Positions 32,448 to 43,973 of a stretch of DNA of 64,000 nucleotides are shown here, piece after piece. Position 1 is the first letter of the stretch, and each line of letters opens with the position of its first letter. The notes beneath the pieces were generated by a model, which was not told the DNA's origin, made no database searches, and was given only the letters and a program-made list of their open reading frames with translations. The DNA comes from Peltaster fructicola (Eukaryota; Ascomycota; Dothideomycetes): assembly GCA_001592805.2 (NCBI GenBank), contig CP051142.1, forward strand, positions 1,426,001-1,490,000, written 5' to 3'. The translations under genes were made by a program, and so were the position numbers.

Positions 32448-34181
32448 TTAAGCCTTGCTCTTCTTCTTTGGCTTCTCGCTCTCGCCGCCCTCTGACTTGC
32501 GCTTCTCCTTCTTGGACTTCTTGGTTGAAGCTTCTGCATCAGCAGCTGCGCCAGCAGCTTGTTCTGCAGCCTTCTTAGCCTTCTTGGCTGCTTTGGCGGC
32601 CTTGTGTGCTAGTTTTGCTGCTTCCTCGTCGTCTTCATCATTTGCATCTGCCATCTCGACATCCTGTGGTGCTGACAATGAGGCTCGGTCCTTCTTCTTG
32701 TCTTTCTTGTTCTTCTTGTCACGAACGGCCTTCTCAGTTGCTCCAGCAGTGACACCTGGCGCGTCTATAGCTTCCTCAGCAACGAGTCCGCCATCGGCAG
32801 TAGAGTCTGAGACGTTGATTGACTTCAGTGCAGCATCCATCGCGGCTTTCTAGTAGTACATTAGCATGTCACATAATGCCCAGTTGGCTCAACTTACCAT
32901 TGCATCTTCATTCTTGGTTGGGTTGATGCCCTCGGCATAGAATCTCAAGCGCTCCTCAACTTGCTCTTTGAGTGCCTCACCAAACTTGCGCGTTGGCTCG
33001 GCGTTGAAGGTGTCGATACGTGAAGCGATACTGGCCTTGTTGGCGAGGAAGCGAGAGATGCGGCCCTTGTTCTTCTGGCCCGCACGACCGATGAATGAGG
33101 AGTGGTAGATAAGACCGTACTTGGGAGTGTTGCCCTTGGTCTTGAGAGCGCGGAAGAGAGCCTTCTCGGCGCCGAGGATCTGAACAGTCGATGCTGGGTA
33201 CTTGGCAAGATTTGTCAAGCTACCAGCCTTCTGGATAAGTCGTGCACCGACAGAGTCGCCGATGAGAGCAGAAAGGTTAGGTGCCACAACGCCCATCTTC
33301 TCACTGAGATAGCCAGTGAGCTGCTTGCGATAGTTGGCAAGACTGACAGCACGCTTGGCGAATGCCATGACATTTTCCATGTCGGCAGCAGAGAGCTCTT
33401 GGCCCATTGAGACGCGAGCTGCGTCGACAATGGCACGAGCAACACTCTCGTCGTCTACAATCTCGATCAGACCATCAATACTGTCCTCGTCAAGGGTGCC
33501 TTTGTCGCCGATCTTCATTGCGCATTGTGCGTACTTGTGGTTATCCGAGACGATGCGGACCAGCTCAGGAAAGTGCCACCCGTACCACTCGCGGACACGC
33601 ATAGAGAATGTGTTGACAGCCTTCTCAAGGTGATCCAGCGTTGCGATAGCCTGGATGATGTGGTTGTCGTTCTTCGCAACATTGAACTTGACCTTGCCTC
33701 GGCTGTAGTGGTGTCCAAGACCCAATGTTCCACGCTCGATGTCTCCCTCTTGCAGATCCTTAAGCAGCTTTCCTGCATGGAAGCGAATGCCTCGCAGAAG
33801 ATCTGCCGTCAGCGCATCACTTGGTGTCTGGCCTGTAACATGTGGAAACTTCTTCTTGATGGACGCAACGAGAGCCTTGTCGTTGACACCGAGTGTCACA
33901 GTCTTTCCCTTCTCCCCGGCTTTCGGTAGATTTGCATCGAGGATCTCTGCAAGATAATCGCTCATGACACCTTCTGAGATGGCATTCATCTCGAGAAGAG
34001 CGTGGTTGGAGTTGCGGAATGGAGCGAAAGCTTGAAGCTTGATCATCTTGCCGAATTTGTCGAGCTGTTGGTAGCCATCTTGGACCTCTTTGAGGAGTGT
34101 GGAAGTGGCATCTCCCTTCAGTTTGACCTTGAAGAGTGCATAGCCCAGTGAGGACTCGTGCAGCAGGTAATCAACGCTCAT
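32448..34181 (-). CDS. NOP56: Box C/D snoRNP core protein Nop56 (two exons)
   Basis: Exon 1 is 32898-34181, the intron 32850-32897 (48 nt, GTAAGT, branch-like GCTAATG, TACTAG), and exon 2 is 32448-32849, giving 561 residues. The N-terminal domain opens MSVDYLLHESSLGYALFKVK. The coiled-coil and Nop domain follow, including NDNHIIQAIATLDHLEKAVN, MRVREWYGWHFPEL, and the RNA-binding Nop core GSLTNLAKYPASTVQILGAE with LIYHSSFIGRAG. Exon 2 codes the long KKD/E tail (KKNKKDKKKDR, KKSKKEKRKSE) typical of Nop56/58. The opening and the VQILGAEKALFRALKTK context favour Nop56 over Nop58. It acts in the nucleolus with Nop1, Nop58 and Snu13 in rRNA 2'-O-methylation. Divergent from CCT6. Confidence 0.93.
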
Positions 34182-34457
34182 TGTGCGTGTTGGTCCCAGG
34201 CGTGGGAGCAGAGATTACTGCGCTGTCGTAAGATGTCAGTGTCGATCTCACAGTAATGCTAGGTCGACGAGCGGCGGTGCAGATTGTCAATGTCGCATCG
34301 TGAAAGCTCTCGGTGCTGTCGAAATTTTGGCATGCCGGAAAAGCTTGGGCCAGCTTTGCGGCTCAAAAAATGGCAAGCCGCAAACCACGCGACTCGCTCA
34401 TAGAGCAATGAATTTTGATGTGCTTCAGCAACACAAACATTGTCGAAACACAACGCC
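34182..34457. promoter_or_regulatory. Divergent promoter, NOP56 / CCT6
   Basis: These 276 bp lie between two start codons. The stretch has GAAATTTTGG (about 34320) and GAATTTTGATG (about 34410), which resemble the RRPE core of ribosome-biogenesis promoters, and CTCGCTCATAGAG (about 34392), loosely like a PAC element. These matches are by eye only. Confidence 0.45.
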
Positions 34458-36080
34458 ATGTCTGCCGCACAGCTCTTGAACCCAAAGGCTGAGTCCAGGA
34501 GACGAGGCGAGGCTCTCAAAGTCAACATATCAGCTGGTGAAGGACTGCAAGATGTGCTGGCTTCCAATCTTGGACCTACAGGCACGCTGAAGATGCTGGT
34601 GGATGGTGCAGGAGGCATCAAACTCACAAAGGATGGCTCCGTGCTTCTGAAAGAGATGCAGATTCAGAACCCTACAGCGGTCATGATTGCGAGGGCAGCC
34701 ACAGCACAAGACGAGATATGTGGTGACGGCACTACTTCAGTTGTTCTGATGGTTGGAGAGCTTCTGAAGCAAGCAGACCGCTACATTGCTGAGGGTCTGC
34801 ACCCACGAGTGATCACCGATGGATACGAGATCGCAAAGACAGAGACACTGCGCTTCTTAGACGAGTTCAAGCTGCAGCGTGAGGTTGACCGCGAGCTACT
34901 GCTCTCCGTTGCACGAACCTCACTCTCTACCAAGATCAATGCAACACTTGCTGAACAGCTCACACCAGATATTGTCGACGCCGTCCTTGCGATATATCAG
35001 CCTCCTACAGTGCCTGATCTGCACATGGTCGAGATCATGACGATGCAACACCGAACCGCAGCAGATACACAACTCATTCGTGGTCTTGCTCTAGATCATG
35101 GCGCGCGACATCCAGATATGCCAAAGGACGTCAAGAATGCGTATATTCTAACTCTGAACGTCAGCTTGGAGTACGAGAAGAGCGAGATTAATTCCGGTTT
35201 CTACTACAGTTCAGCACAACAACGAGAGAAGCTTGTTGAGTCCGAGCGACGCTTCGTGGACGAGAAGCTGCGAAAGATCGTGGAGCTGAAGAAAGAAGTG
35301 TGTGGCACGGACAACACCAAGGGCTTCGTCATTGTGAACCAGAAGGGCATCGATCCTCTATCGCTCGACGTCTTGGTCAAGAACGGTATCTTTGCCTTGC
35401 GAAGAGCCAAGAGAAGAAATATGGAGCGACTGCAGCTGATATGTGGTGGTATCTCGCAGAACAGTGTCGACGATCTGAAGCCTGACGTGCTTGGTTGGGC
35501 GGGACATGTCTATGAGCACCAATTAGGCGAGGAGAAGTACACGTTCATCGAGGAGGTGAAGGAGCCGAAATCCGTCACACTGCTGATCAAGGGACCGAAT
35601 GCACACACTATCTCGCAGATCAAGGATGCCGTGCGGGATGGATTACGGTCCGTCTTCAATATGATCGTCGACAAATCGGTTGTGCCAGGAGCTGGTGCTT
35701 TCCAGGTCGCAACGGCACGACAACTCACATCGGACGACTTTTCACGCAAAGTAAAGGGCAAGGCCAAGTGGGGAGTGGCAGCATTCGCAGAAGCGCTGTT
35801 GATCATTCCCAAGACGCTAGCAGCCAACTCAGGACACGACATACAAGACTCTCTTGCCGCAGTGCAAGATGCACATCGGGAGGGACACGTCGCAGGTCTC
35901 GATCTTGTATCCGGAGAGGAGATGGATCCCGTACAAGAGGGAGTGTATGACTCTTTCAGAGTGCTGCGAAATAGTATCGCAAGCGCCACTGGCATTGCAA
36001 GCAACCTCTTGCTATGCGACGAGCTGCTCAAAGCCAGGCAGATGGGTAGACAAGGACCTCCTGGTGGCGGCGAAGAGTAA
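34458..36080 (+). CDS. CCT6: Chaperonin CCT/TRiC subunit zeta (Cct6)
   Basis: Single exon, 540 residues from the ATG at 34458. Group II chaperonin motifs are intact: [20 protein letters not shown] for nucleotide binding, [17 protein letters not shown] with the catalytic Asp near residue 89, and [16 protein letters not shown] near the C-terminus. The zeta subunit is indicated by the start [18 protein letters not shown] and by [17 protein letters not shown]. It is one of eight subunits of the cytosolic ring that folds actin, tubulin and WD-repeat proteins. No frame problem was seen. Confidence 0.94.
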   Translation: MSAAQLLNPKAESRRRGEALKVNISAGEGLQDVLASNLGPTGTLKMLVDGAGGIKLTKDGSVLLKEMQIQNPTAVMIARAATAQDEICGDGTTSVVLMVGELLKQADRYIAEGLHPRVITDGYEIAKTETLRFLDEFKLQREVDRELLLSVARTSLSTKINATLAEQLTPDIVDAVLAIYQPPTVPDLHMVEIMTMQHRTAADTQLIRGLALDHGARHPDMPKDVKNAYILTLNVSLEYEKSEINSGFYYSSAQQREKLVESERRFVDEKLRKIVELKKEVCGTDNTKGFVIVNQKGIDPLSLDVLVKNGIFALRRAKRRNMERLQLICGGISQNSVDDLKPDVLGWAGHVYEHQLGEEKYTFIEEVKEPKSVTLLIKGPNAHTISQIKDAVRDGLRSVFNMIVDKSVVPGAGAFQVATARQLTSDDFSRKVKGKAKWGVAAFAEALLIIPKTLAANSGHDIQDSLAAVQDAHREGHVAGLDLVSGEEMDPVQEGVYDSFRVLRNSIASATGIASNLLLCDELLKARQMGRQGPPGGGEE

Positions 36081-36221
36081 TCACAGTACAAGAGCATGTA
36101 TGTATACCCGATGCACGGGCATGAGTGTGATATGAGCCAGTCGTTGTGTACATCCTTGTAATCATGACACCATCAGTTGTACTGACTCGCTAAGAATGCT
36201 ATGTTCATCAAGACCACTTGA

Positions 36222-37392
36222 CTAGAGATTGGCAGGAGGTTTCCGCGACTCAGTGGCGGGTAGCTCTCCAATATGTACGCTTCCTGCTTCGATGGCATTC
36301 TGATGAGGAGGAGAAGGCATTGGGTGAGGAGGCGGCCGCATGTAATCTGCTTGTGCCATTTGTGCTTGTGGAGTATATGGCTCCCAGTTTGTGCTTGTCG
36401 CTTGCTTGTACTCGTAGACGGGCGCCGAGGACATCAAGCTCTGTCGACCGTATTGTGTTTCTCCTGGCCGGACCTCTGGTGCGGATGATGATCGCTCTGC
36501 CCACTCGGCCTTCTCTTTGCGCAACTTGCGGTTCTGGTTGAATAGGAAGCCGAGCGCTATGAGAGCGGCAATAAGAAGCACAGCCAACGGTACGGCAATG
36601 CCCACTGCGACGGGCACTATATTGCTGTTGCTGTTGCTGCTGCTGCTGCTGCTGCTGCTGACGGCCGTGCTGCTGTTGCTGCTGCTCGCTAGTGCCGCAG
36701 CTGAGGAGCTTTGTGTTACAGCAGTTGATGTTGTGTTGGAAGTAGCTGGCAGATCCAGGTCGGCGATGGTAACAGTGCCACTGCCAGCCTTGATTATGGC
36801 ACCACTGGATCGATTCCAGATAACTCTACCCTCAGGGAGGTCGAACGGCGCGAAACTATTCTTCGTCGCGTTCTGGCATTGACCTGTAGTCTCTCAGCAG
36901 TGTATCCAGTCAGGACTGGGCTACTCACCTGTTGTTGTGTTGACATTGACTCCGCAACAGAAAGCACCATTAGGTCGGTCGAAGGCAAGGTACAGCCCAA
37001 TGTCGGCATTAGGCCTTACATCGTTGCAGTATGAAGGGCATGCAGTCGAGCTCCACGTCCTAAAGCTGGTCAGTGTATGTGCTGAACGTAGCTATCATCG
37101 ATCATACTTGTCGGTGCAGCTGTGTCGACCAAGGCGGTTTGACCATGGAGCGCTCGTCTGTTGACAATAACCGTTGCTCAAGCAGACATCGCTGCCGGGC
37201 ATTAGCATACGTATGATATGGCCAGCATATCAAGCACTTACTCGATGTGACAACACCAGCTATTCTGTGCCCCAGCGTTGCATGAGGTATGATTGAGAGC
37301 TTGGGTGTGGTCCGGGAACTATTTCATTGTGAGCACTGCCTCAGCATTGCGGAGCATACAGTACATACGTAGCAACCGAAGAAGTCCGACAT
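36222..37392 (-). CDS. Cys-rich single-pass membrane protein with Ser-rich stalk (five exons)
   Basis: Exons on the minus strand are 37369-37392, 37242-37318, 37108-37191, 36929-37059 and 36222-36883. All four introns (45-50 nt) have GT-AG ends, and all junctions stay in phase, giving 325 residues. The outer domain has the spaced cysteines FGCYF, TSCN, SWCCHIDDVCLSNGYC, HSCTDKTW, ACPSYCND and AFCCGV. A Ser-rich stalk follows (AGC repeats), then one membrane helix GIAVPLAVLLIAALIALGFL, then a basic stop-transfer NRKLRKEK and a disordered Pro/Gln tail. The layout resembles WSC- or Mid2-like surface sensors of fungi, but the Cys pattern belongs to an uncharacterised family. No signal peptide was found upstream of the ATG at 37392, so a 5' exon is probably missing from this model. 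CCT6 is convergent. Confidence 0.72.
36618..36680 (-). repeat. Trinucleotide (AGC/AAC) tract coding poly-Ser/Asn
   Basis: An imperfect run reads TTG/CTG on the plus strand, that is AGC and AAC codons on the minus strand, with uninterrupted CTG units near 36638-36660. It lies in the stalk of the Cys-rich membrane protein, just outside the membrane helix. Such tracts change length easily between strains. Confidence 0.75.
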
Positions 37393-39203
37393 ATTGACTT
37401 GACTGATTTCTCGTGCTGGTCTCAAGTGTCTCTCGACGCAGGCTCACGGCGACAGTGGCAGGCTCAGAGTAGGAAATCGAGAGTCGGAGGACGGAGAGCA
37501 CTACATGATGAAGCCTCTAGGCGCTTGAATCGGAACGCCCACCCAGCTCAATGTCTCCAACAACTAACAATAGGATGAATCCTTCCGAGCCCTTGTGTAG
37601 CGAAGCTGCCGGCCGCGTGAGGGGATCCCACACGGTTGTAGCGTCGAAGCATGAGATTGTTGAGACCAGGGCCTTACTCAGACAATCTTGGTGTGAGACG
37701 GCGATGATTGGTCACATATGATCTGCAAGACCCATATTAGTGACTTCGGTCCCGACCTCGTTTGAGCCTTGCATCAGTTGCAGGTGTGTATAGCGTTTCA
37801 GGTAGAGATGTGCGGATGGTTCGAGGCTGAGTCAGAGCTAGCTCTGGAATAGACTTCTCTATAAAGCATCGCTTATAGCTCGAAGGATTCGGTGAAACAG
37901 TGCACGGACTGAGCTTGGCCCAGCTCTTTTATACGGGAGGCCTCAAGCTGAATAGCCTTGCAATCTCAGTGGTGACCTTTCGCGTATCGAGATGGCTTGA
38001 ACACGAGGCTGGGACGTGCCGTGCTGAAACACATAGGCGTAATATTGCTGCAGCTGCAGCGTACAGGTTGTGAACAAGGTTGATGTGATGTCGATCACTG
38101 AGAGAGCAGCCGCCCTCGGAAATAGACTCGTCTTACGCTACGAACGCGAGCTCCACGCATGTTGATTTTGCTTGTTGCAAGACGAGCGGAACTGCGCAAC
38201 AACTTCCTGATCAGATGTCATAATTCTTGATAGCATTGCTCCGGCAGTCGAAGAACGTGAGATCATCTAATGGTGAGCAACTCTATCCGCAGATCACTGC
38301 TACGGTAGTGACAATGCTGCTGCTGCATGGCTTATGCGTGGGTGGCTCGTTCATGACTGGCGCAGATATCTGCTTGGACGAGATCTTGGAGCGGAGCTTC
38401 GTCCATGTCGAAGGACGGCAAGTATCGTTTGCTAGGTGTCTGTTTGCGCTGCACCTCCCACTTTGCTGTCAGCTGCCTGTGCATGTATGACTGACTTTAG
38501 ACCTCGAAAGGGTACCGTTGCAGCTGAAGAAGGCTTGTCACTGTCGGCTATGATTGCTCCCACTTTGCGTAACGCTGAGTTGACCCACGCGACAATCGAA
38601 AGTCAGCAATGGCCGTTATGTTGCTGGTCGCTGTAGAGTTCCTTGGATCGAGCTACCTCGAGACCCTTTCGACGCAATCATCGAGACCGTGGCTGAAAAT
38701 AGTAGCCATTGTCTGAGCAGGTCACCTCCTATACCGTCTTCAGCAGGAGCGCGTGGCCTCGTCTGCCAGATATTATGTTGAGGTGTGGCAGACACATATT
38801 GAACGCGGATGATTAGCCGCATCATGTCGTAAGGGTGGCATGCCCTAGGAAGCTACACGAAGCAGTATGTGGTTATTGATGGTTGCGACTCAAAGCTGGA
38901 ACGAGTGTCACAGACCTAAAATCTTGGCGTCTGGGCCTCAGGCTCCGAGCCTACCATTCCCAAGCACCGTCGCCGACAACATTGCAGCCATAGATGGCCG
39001 TCAAGATATCATACGACTTGGAGAAGCCTGACTTCTTACCTGAGGACTTTGGTTGCTGTACTCGCGCATCACGAATGGTTCCGAATGAATCAGATCATCA
39101 AGCTAGAGTACAACACACGCAGATTGCTGTCGAGGACTATGTTGACAGATGCCGTGGACCTACGTGACTAAAGACTCCTTTCGTTACAGAAACACGTCAA
39201 TGA
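37393..39203. other. Gene-poor stretch, nothing recognised
   Basis: These 1.8 kb contain open frames of at most 87 codons and no motif. The 5' exon of the Cys-rich membrane gene and its promoter should lie at the left end. No repeats, RNA genes or mobile element ends were seen. Confidence 0.45.
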
Positions 39204-41237
39204 TCAGTCGTCCTGGAAGGCGATCACTATCTCGAAGACAGCGTCTAGCCATCTCTCATACCACGGAGCTCGCTTCCCGTGCCCGATCACAGCATCTACC
39301 ATGGCACGCGCAGTCAGGTTTTCAGCGCCGACCGATCTGGAAGTGCTTTTCGCAGCTTCTTGCTCGCGCCAATCTTGCTCGGCCAGCTCTGCTGCTCGTC
39401 TGATTGCTGCCTCCTCATCTTCGTCGCCGTACAGATCGCATCTCTCACATTCACTACACCTCCCACCACTCGGCCGGAAGTGCTGACAAAAGTGTGCGTA
39501 GCCCTCTCTAGTGGTGATCTCAGATCTGCAGACGTAGCACATGGTATAGCCGCAGTTGCAGACCAGCTTGTTGCAGCCACTGGCCTTGACAAAGCTCAGG
39601 AGACATCTTGGGCACGTTCTCTTCACAGCAGCTGTTGCTGATGCCTCGATGGTAGTACGCAATGAAGTCTTCTCGTTGTCAAAGCAAACGTGCTGATCTC
39701 GCCATTCTGCCAGGCACTTTGTGCAGGACGTTCGTCCACAATCTCGATCTTCGCATTTGAACTTCAGGCCTTGCCGACTCTTGTGCACGCGGTATAGCGA
39801 TGGATGGATGGCAGCTGACAAGGGACCGACCAGTGAGACAGGACCCAACGATAACGGTGGTGACGTTGAAGGTCGAAGGAGTAGACCAAGACCGAGTATG
39901 CTTGAGATCGTAACGACCAGGAGCATGAAACAAGCCAGCACGACTACGACCATGCAAGCAATGATACTGCCGCCAATCAGTGCTGGACCATATCCAACGA
40001 TTGGAGTTAGCCGTCTTGTGAAGTGGTGTTGTATTTGTGCTGGCCGTTTGTATCGTGCGAACGGCATCTCATCAACCTCAGCATATGAACAGAACGGACA
40101 GCGCTGAAATGCCAATCTGCTCTTCAGCAACACCTCGTTGGTGATACGTCTGCGAAGAGTCTGCCAGAGCTCCGTGCCGTCAGCATTGTGAAGAGCACGC
40201 TCGACAAAATGGCTCGCTAACGATGCTTGACATTCTTGCATCGCTGGTGCGAAGCATCGAATAGTCGATTTTTCAAAGTCAGCACTGCGAGCCCATCCCT
40301 GTCCGTAAAGCGCTTCAGTGGTTGTCCTTCTGATGCAGTCGAAACATAGCATGTGCTCGCCCGTGTCGCAGATGGCGATCTGCTCGAAGGTGACTGTTGA
40401 GAAGCAGCATTCGCAGTCATATGTTGCTTCCGCCTCAATCGCTTCCGCCTCATTCAGATCTGAGGCCAGTATGTGGTCAGAAGCAACCTGCTGTTGTCTC
40501 TTCTTCTCTGCCAGTGGGCTGATCAGCATGTTATACAGCTCGCGATCGAGCTGAGTGCTTCCTGTGGATCGGATAGATGGCACGTGTCGTTCACCTGGTT
40601 GCCAGAACAATGCAGGATGCGTACTCGTGTCTTCTAACGTGCTCTTACGGGTCCAGAGGCTTGCCAATGACGAGCGCCATGTCTTGCTTGCAAGAATCTG
40701 CAGTACTGGCCTACTCCTCGTGTACGAATCATTGTTTTCAGCCATGACCCCTTTGACCGCAGAATGACTCAAGCTCTTGAACTCCTGATACAGCAATAGC
40801 TGCACTGCATCGTGATACCTGTGGCCCCGAAAGGTATCCTCGACTGAAAGTCCCTGTGTATACGTGCTCTTTCTGGGTTCTTCTGCATCGCGTCCGAGGG
40901 TTCTGCGTGTTATACGTGCGACACCAGTGATATTCCTCTTGAGAACATGCTCCGTAACCACTGCGACTCTGCTTTCCTGGCTGACATTTGTGAGCATCTC
41001 ACGGAACACCTCAGGCTCGACATCGGGAAAGACTTCGACCAGTGTCTGTAAGGCATTATTGAGGTCCACTAGGTCAGCATCATGCTCAGCGATCTCGTGA
41101 GCTAGATCAGGGTCGAAGAGTGGCCTGATGTTCTCGCCTACAAGTGAATCCTTTGCGGCCTTGCGGAACGGCTTGAAGAAATCGGCTTTGTCTCGCCATA
41201 ATCGACCAGGCTTCGAGAGCAGCGGTATCGCATCCAT
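39204..41237 (-). CDS. RNF216-like RBR E3 ubiquitin ligase with membrane segments inside the RBR
   Basis: Single exon, 677 residues from the ATG at 41237. Near residues 55-100 a CUE-like helix pair reads LQTLVEVFPDVEPEVFREML. The RING1-like part is CECCFSTV with MLCFDCIRR, then CPFCSYAEVDE. A strongly hydrophobic stretch follows (SIIACMVVVVLACFMLLVVT and more). IBR-like (CEDRDCGRTSCTKCLAEW) and RING2-like parts follow, the latter CPRCLLSFVKASGCNKLVC with the catalytic Cys expected in SGCNKLVCNCGYTMC. The order matches the RNF216/TRIAD3 type. The family passes ubiquitin through a RING2 thioester. The membrane segments suggest anchoring to an internal membrane (inference). The open frame extends to 41372, but the ATG at 41237 (MDAIPLLSKPGRLW) is the natural start. 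Confidence 0.82.
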   Translation of the reverse strand: MDAIPLLSKPGRLWRDKADFFKPFRKAAKDSLVGENIRPLFDPDLAHEIAEHDADLVDLNNALQTLVEVFPDVEPEVFREMLTNVSQESRVAVVTEHVLKRNITGVARITRRTLGRDAEEPRKSTYTQGLSVEDTFRGHRYHDAVQLLLYQEFKSLSHSAVKGVMAENNDSYTRSRPVLQILASKTWRSSLASLWTRKSTLEDTSTHPALFWQPGERHVPSIRSTGSTQLDRELYNMLISPLAEKKRQQQVASDHILASDLNEAEAIEAEATYDCECCFSTVTFEQIAICDTGEHMLCFDCIRRTTTEALYGQGWARSADFEKSTIRCFAPAMQECQASLASHFVERALHNADGTELWQTLRRRITNEVLLKSRLAFQRCPFCSYAEVDEMPFARYKRPAQIQHHFTRRLTPIVGYGPALIGGSIIACMVVVVLACFMLLVVTISSILGLGLLLRPSTSPPLSLGPVSLVGPLSAAIHPSLYRVHKSRQGLKFKCEDRDCGRTSCTKCLAEWRDQHVCFDNEKTSLRTTIEASATAAVKRTCPRCLLSFVKASGCNKLVCNCGYTMCYVCRSEITTREGYAHFCQHFRPSGGRCSECERCDLYGDEDEEAAIRRAAELAEQDWREQEAAKSTSRSVGAENLTARAMVDAVIGHGKRAPWYERWLDAVFEIVIAFQDD

Positions 41238-41590
41238 GATTGAGATGCTTCGACTACTAGTGCAACATTGTAGCGATGTGTCAATAGCAATTGACCAGCA
41301 AGCTGCGGTTGAGAAGTGGAGGACAACACCAGGGTCCTCAGCACGCGACACTATCGAACACCACGCAAGCACGATTGAAAATAGTCCGTACGACGACTAC
41401 AGCGAATGGTACAGCAGACGGCCATACAAATATCCCTCGTTGTAGCGTATGCAGTGATCGTCCCCGATCTAAAGGAAACTCGTCGCCCATCATCTTACAC
41501 ACTTCCCATCACAGCATGTCTATGCTGCCCATTGTCCCTGATCCATTAACGCCATTATGCTCGTGAGTGTGCTAGAAAAGCTCGATCGTC

Positions 41591-43973
41591 TTATGCTGCT
41601 GCTGCAAGTGGTTCCACCGCAGATTCGCCCTTGGCCTTTTCTTCGACACCTTCGCCTCGACAAAGTGGGCAAGAATTACGACCTTGTGTGAGCCACTACA
41701 TTGTGTCAGTACACGGTGAAGGAGCAGGCATGTAGACTTACGTGGTCGATGCAGTCTTTGTGGAAGAGGTGACCACATTTGCCAAGGCGTCTGAGCAGCT
41801 CTTCGGCTTCGAAGTCACATAGGCACACCAGACATCGATGTTCTGCTTCGAGGGCGATGGTGCTTGGATTGACTTCAGTGTTCGTGTCGTCCGTGGCAGT
41901 TGCTACGAGACCGCTCAGCTTGTCAACATCCACTGACGACTCATGAGTGATTGCAACGTTGTACAGTCCACCGGCGTTCTGTACGTCCTCTTCGGTCGCT
42001 ACTGGTGCTTTGGCGGGTCCGAGAAGAGCAGAAAGAAGCATCATATCCTCATACGTAGGATTGTCGCTGAACAAGCTCGGAGTTGTCAAGATCGGATGGT
42101 TCTCTGGATAGCTTCCACCAAGCACGTAGATGATCCAGCTACGACTGTCATTGGCTCGTGCATCATTACTGCTCACTCCACCGTCAGCAGCGCTTGTGGA
42201 CGGACGTGATAGCGATGGCAGGTTGTCTGGCTCGACAACACCATTGCGTCGAGGATGACCTGACGCAAAGCGTGGATAGTGTACGTTCGGCGCAGGTTCA
42301 GCGCGTCTGTGTGGTGCCCATCGTCCCTCTGATCCGGGGTCTTGGAGAAGGTTGTCGCTTGAATGTGTGGAGTGTACAGAGATACTCTCCTCAGTGTGAA
42401 TCGCGAGAGGGCTGCTCGCCGATCTATGCAGGATACTGTTCCTACGAGACTCACCAGCGAGCTCTCTAATGCTATTTGCGATGAATGACGCGGGTCGAGA
42501 ATGTGACGGTGTGCTATTTCTGCTAGAAATGCGACTCAGTTCAGGACTCGGGCTTGCAGGCGTTGCAGGTGGCGGTCGTGGCTCCGACATTGAACTTGCA
42601 ATGCTCCATGGTCTTTCGCGTCGTCGATCTGGTGAGCGATGGTCTCGCTGATCATCGTAGCGATCATTGATGCGGTTCCTAGACATCCCAAAGCCGCCCA
42701 TACTAGCACGGCGACGATGACGGAAGCTGGTTCCATTGTGTGGTGGTCGGAGGATTGAATCAATACTGCTCTGACCAAGCGTGCCGAGGTCGTCATTTTC
42801 TTGTGTCGGAGCTGCGAAGCTCGTCAGGGCGTCGAGGAACGGTGGAAGGTCATCGGTTGAAGCGCCAGAGTTCGAGTTTGGCGAGATTGATCGAATCCCG
42901 ACGATGATGATTGGGATCATACGGCCATCTGTTGCGTTTGATTCGGCAGCATCTTCATCGACTGGCTGGACCGCGGCAGGTGTGGTCGAAGAACCGAAGC
43001 GAAACATTCTGAAGAAGTTGAGCGGTCCATTCGGAGATGGTGCATCAGGACCTTCGACTGCTTCTCCGCTCTGTCGCAGGGCTGAAGCGATTCTACCGCT
43101 TTGTAGTGCCCTGAGGAAACCATCAAAGCTGCCATCCTCGCCACTTCCGCCTAGATCGCCGACACCTGTGCCGACAGAGAGACTTCGTGCTTCATTCAAG
43201 GCCTGATGATCGTCGCCCATGAGGGTGGCCGCAGTTGCTGCAGCTGCAGCACTTAAGAGCTGACTGAGAAGCACAGCCTGGTCCTCGCTGCCGCCCGCAC
43301 GACGTGATGCAGGCGTTGGTGAGGTACGCCGTCTGCGTAGTGCTGATTGTAAACGACCGAAGGGTCTGCCGTCAGCGTTCCAAGAACTCAGTCGTCGATC
43401 TGAGCGGCGTAGGCTGAAGCGTGTACCCCGTGAATTTGACTGTGATGAAGATGGTGGACCGTCGCTTGCATCAGAAGGAGAGAACATGTCTCGGTCGAAG
43501 ATGGAAGACTGGTCGATGGATGGTAGACGAGGTTGGTAATACTCTTGTCCGTCACTGCTGTCTCTTCCTGTGGTTCTCACATATGACGTCCGACGCTGCA
43601 GTATGCCTTGTGATTGCCCCTGACCCGTTGTCTGCAACGACGAGTCTCTTCTGAACATGTTTGTGATGGTAGTGCGTGATCTTTGCAGTGCCGATCTGCG
43701 TGGGGAGTCAATTATGTTGGCGTAAGCGTCGCTTGAGGATGGTGATAGCAATCGTGATAGTCGGTTTGTGCTTCCCGAGCGAGTGTGTTGTGGAGGATTT
43801 GGAGCGTCATTGTTGAGAAGACCGCCAGCATCTTCGCCATGTGAATGTGAATCGAAGTTACGAACGAGAGGACCGAGTGAGCTAGGTCGCCAGCGAGCTC
43901 GCTCTTCTCGGGTGTGTAGTGATTGTGCGGGCTGTGGTGGCCCTCTTGGGGGCTGTGAGACGCTCTGTCCCAT
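41591..43973 (-). CDS. Ser-rich RING-H2 protein, putative E3 ubiquitin ligase (two exons)
   Basis: Exon 1 is 41742-43973, the intron 41696-41741 (46 nt, GTAAGT...TGTAG), and exon 2 is 41591-41695, giving 778 residues. Almost the whole protein is disordered and rich in Ser, Arg and Pro. The start MGQSVSQPPRGP carries a Gly2 that could be myristoylated. The C-terminal RING-H2 is split by the intron: CLVCLCDFEAEELLRRLGKC, GHLFHKDCIDH in exon 1, then WLTQGRNSCPLC in exon 2, which completes the C3H2C3 pattern. Without splicing the last Cys pair would be lost, so the intron is well supported. An internal segment SWIIYVLGGSYPENHP is conserved-looking. Substrate and location are unknown. Confidence 0.82.

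Noticed and set aside
32455-32853. 132-codon Ala/Phe/Ser-rich plus-strand ORF
   Set aside because: It is the antisense of the Lys/Ala-rich NOP56 tail exon.
36517-36882. Plus-strand ORF with a poly-leucine run
   Set aside because: It is the mirror of the AGC-repeat stalk of the minus-strand Cys-rich protein.
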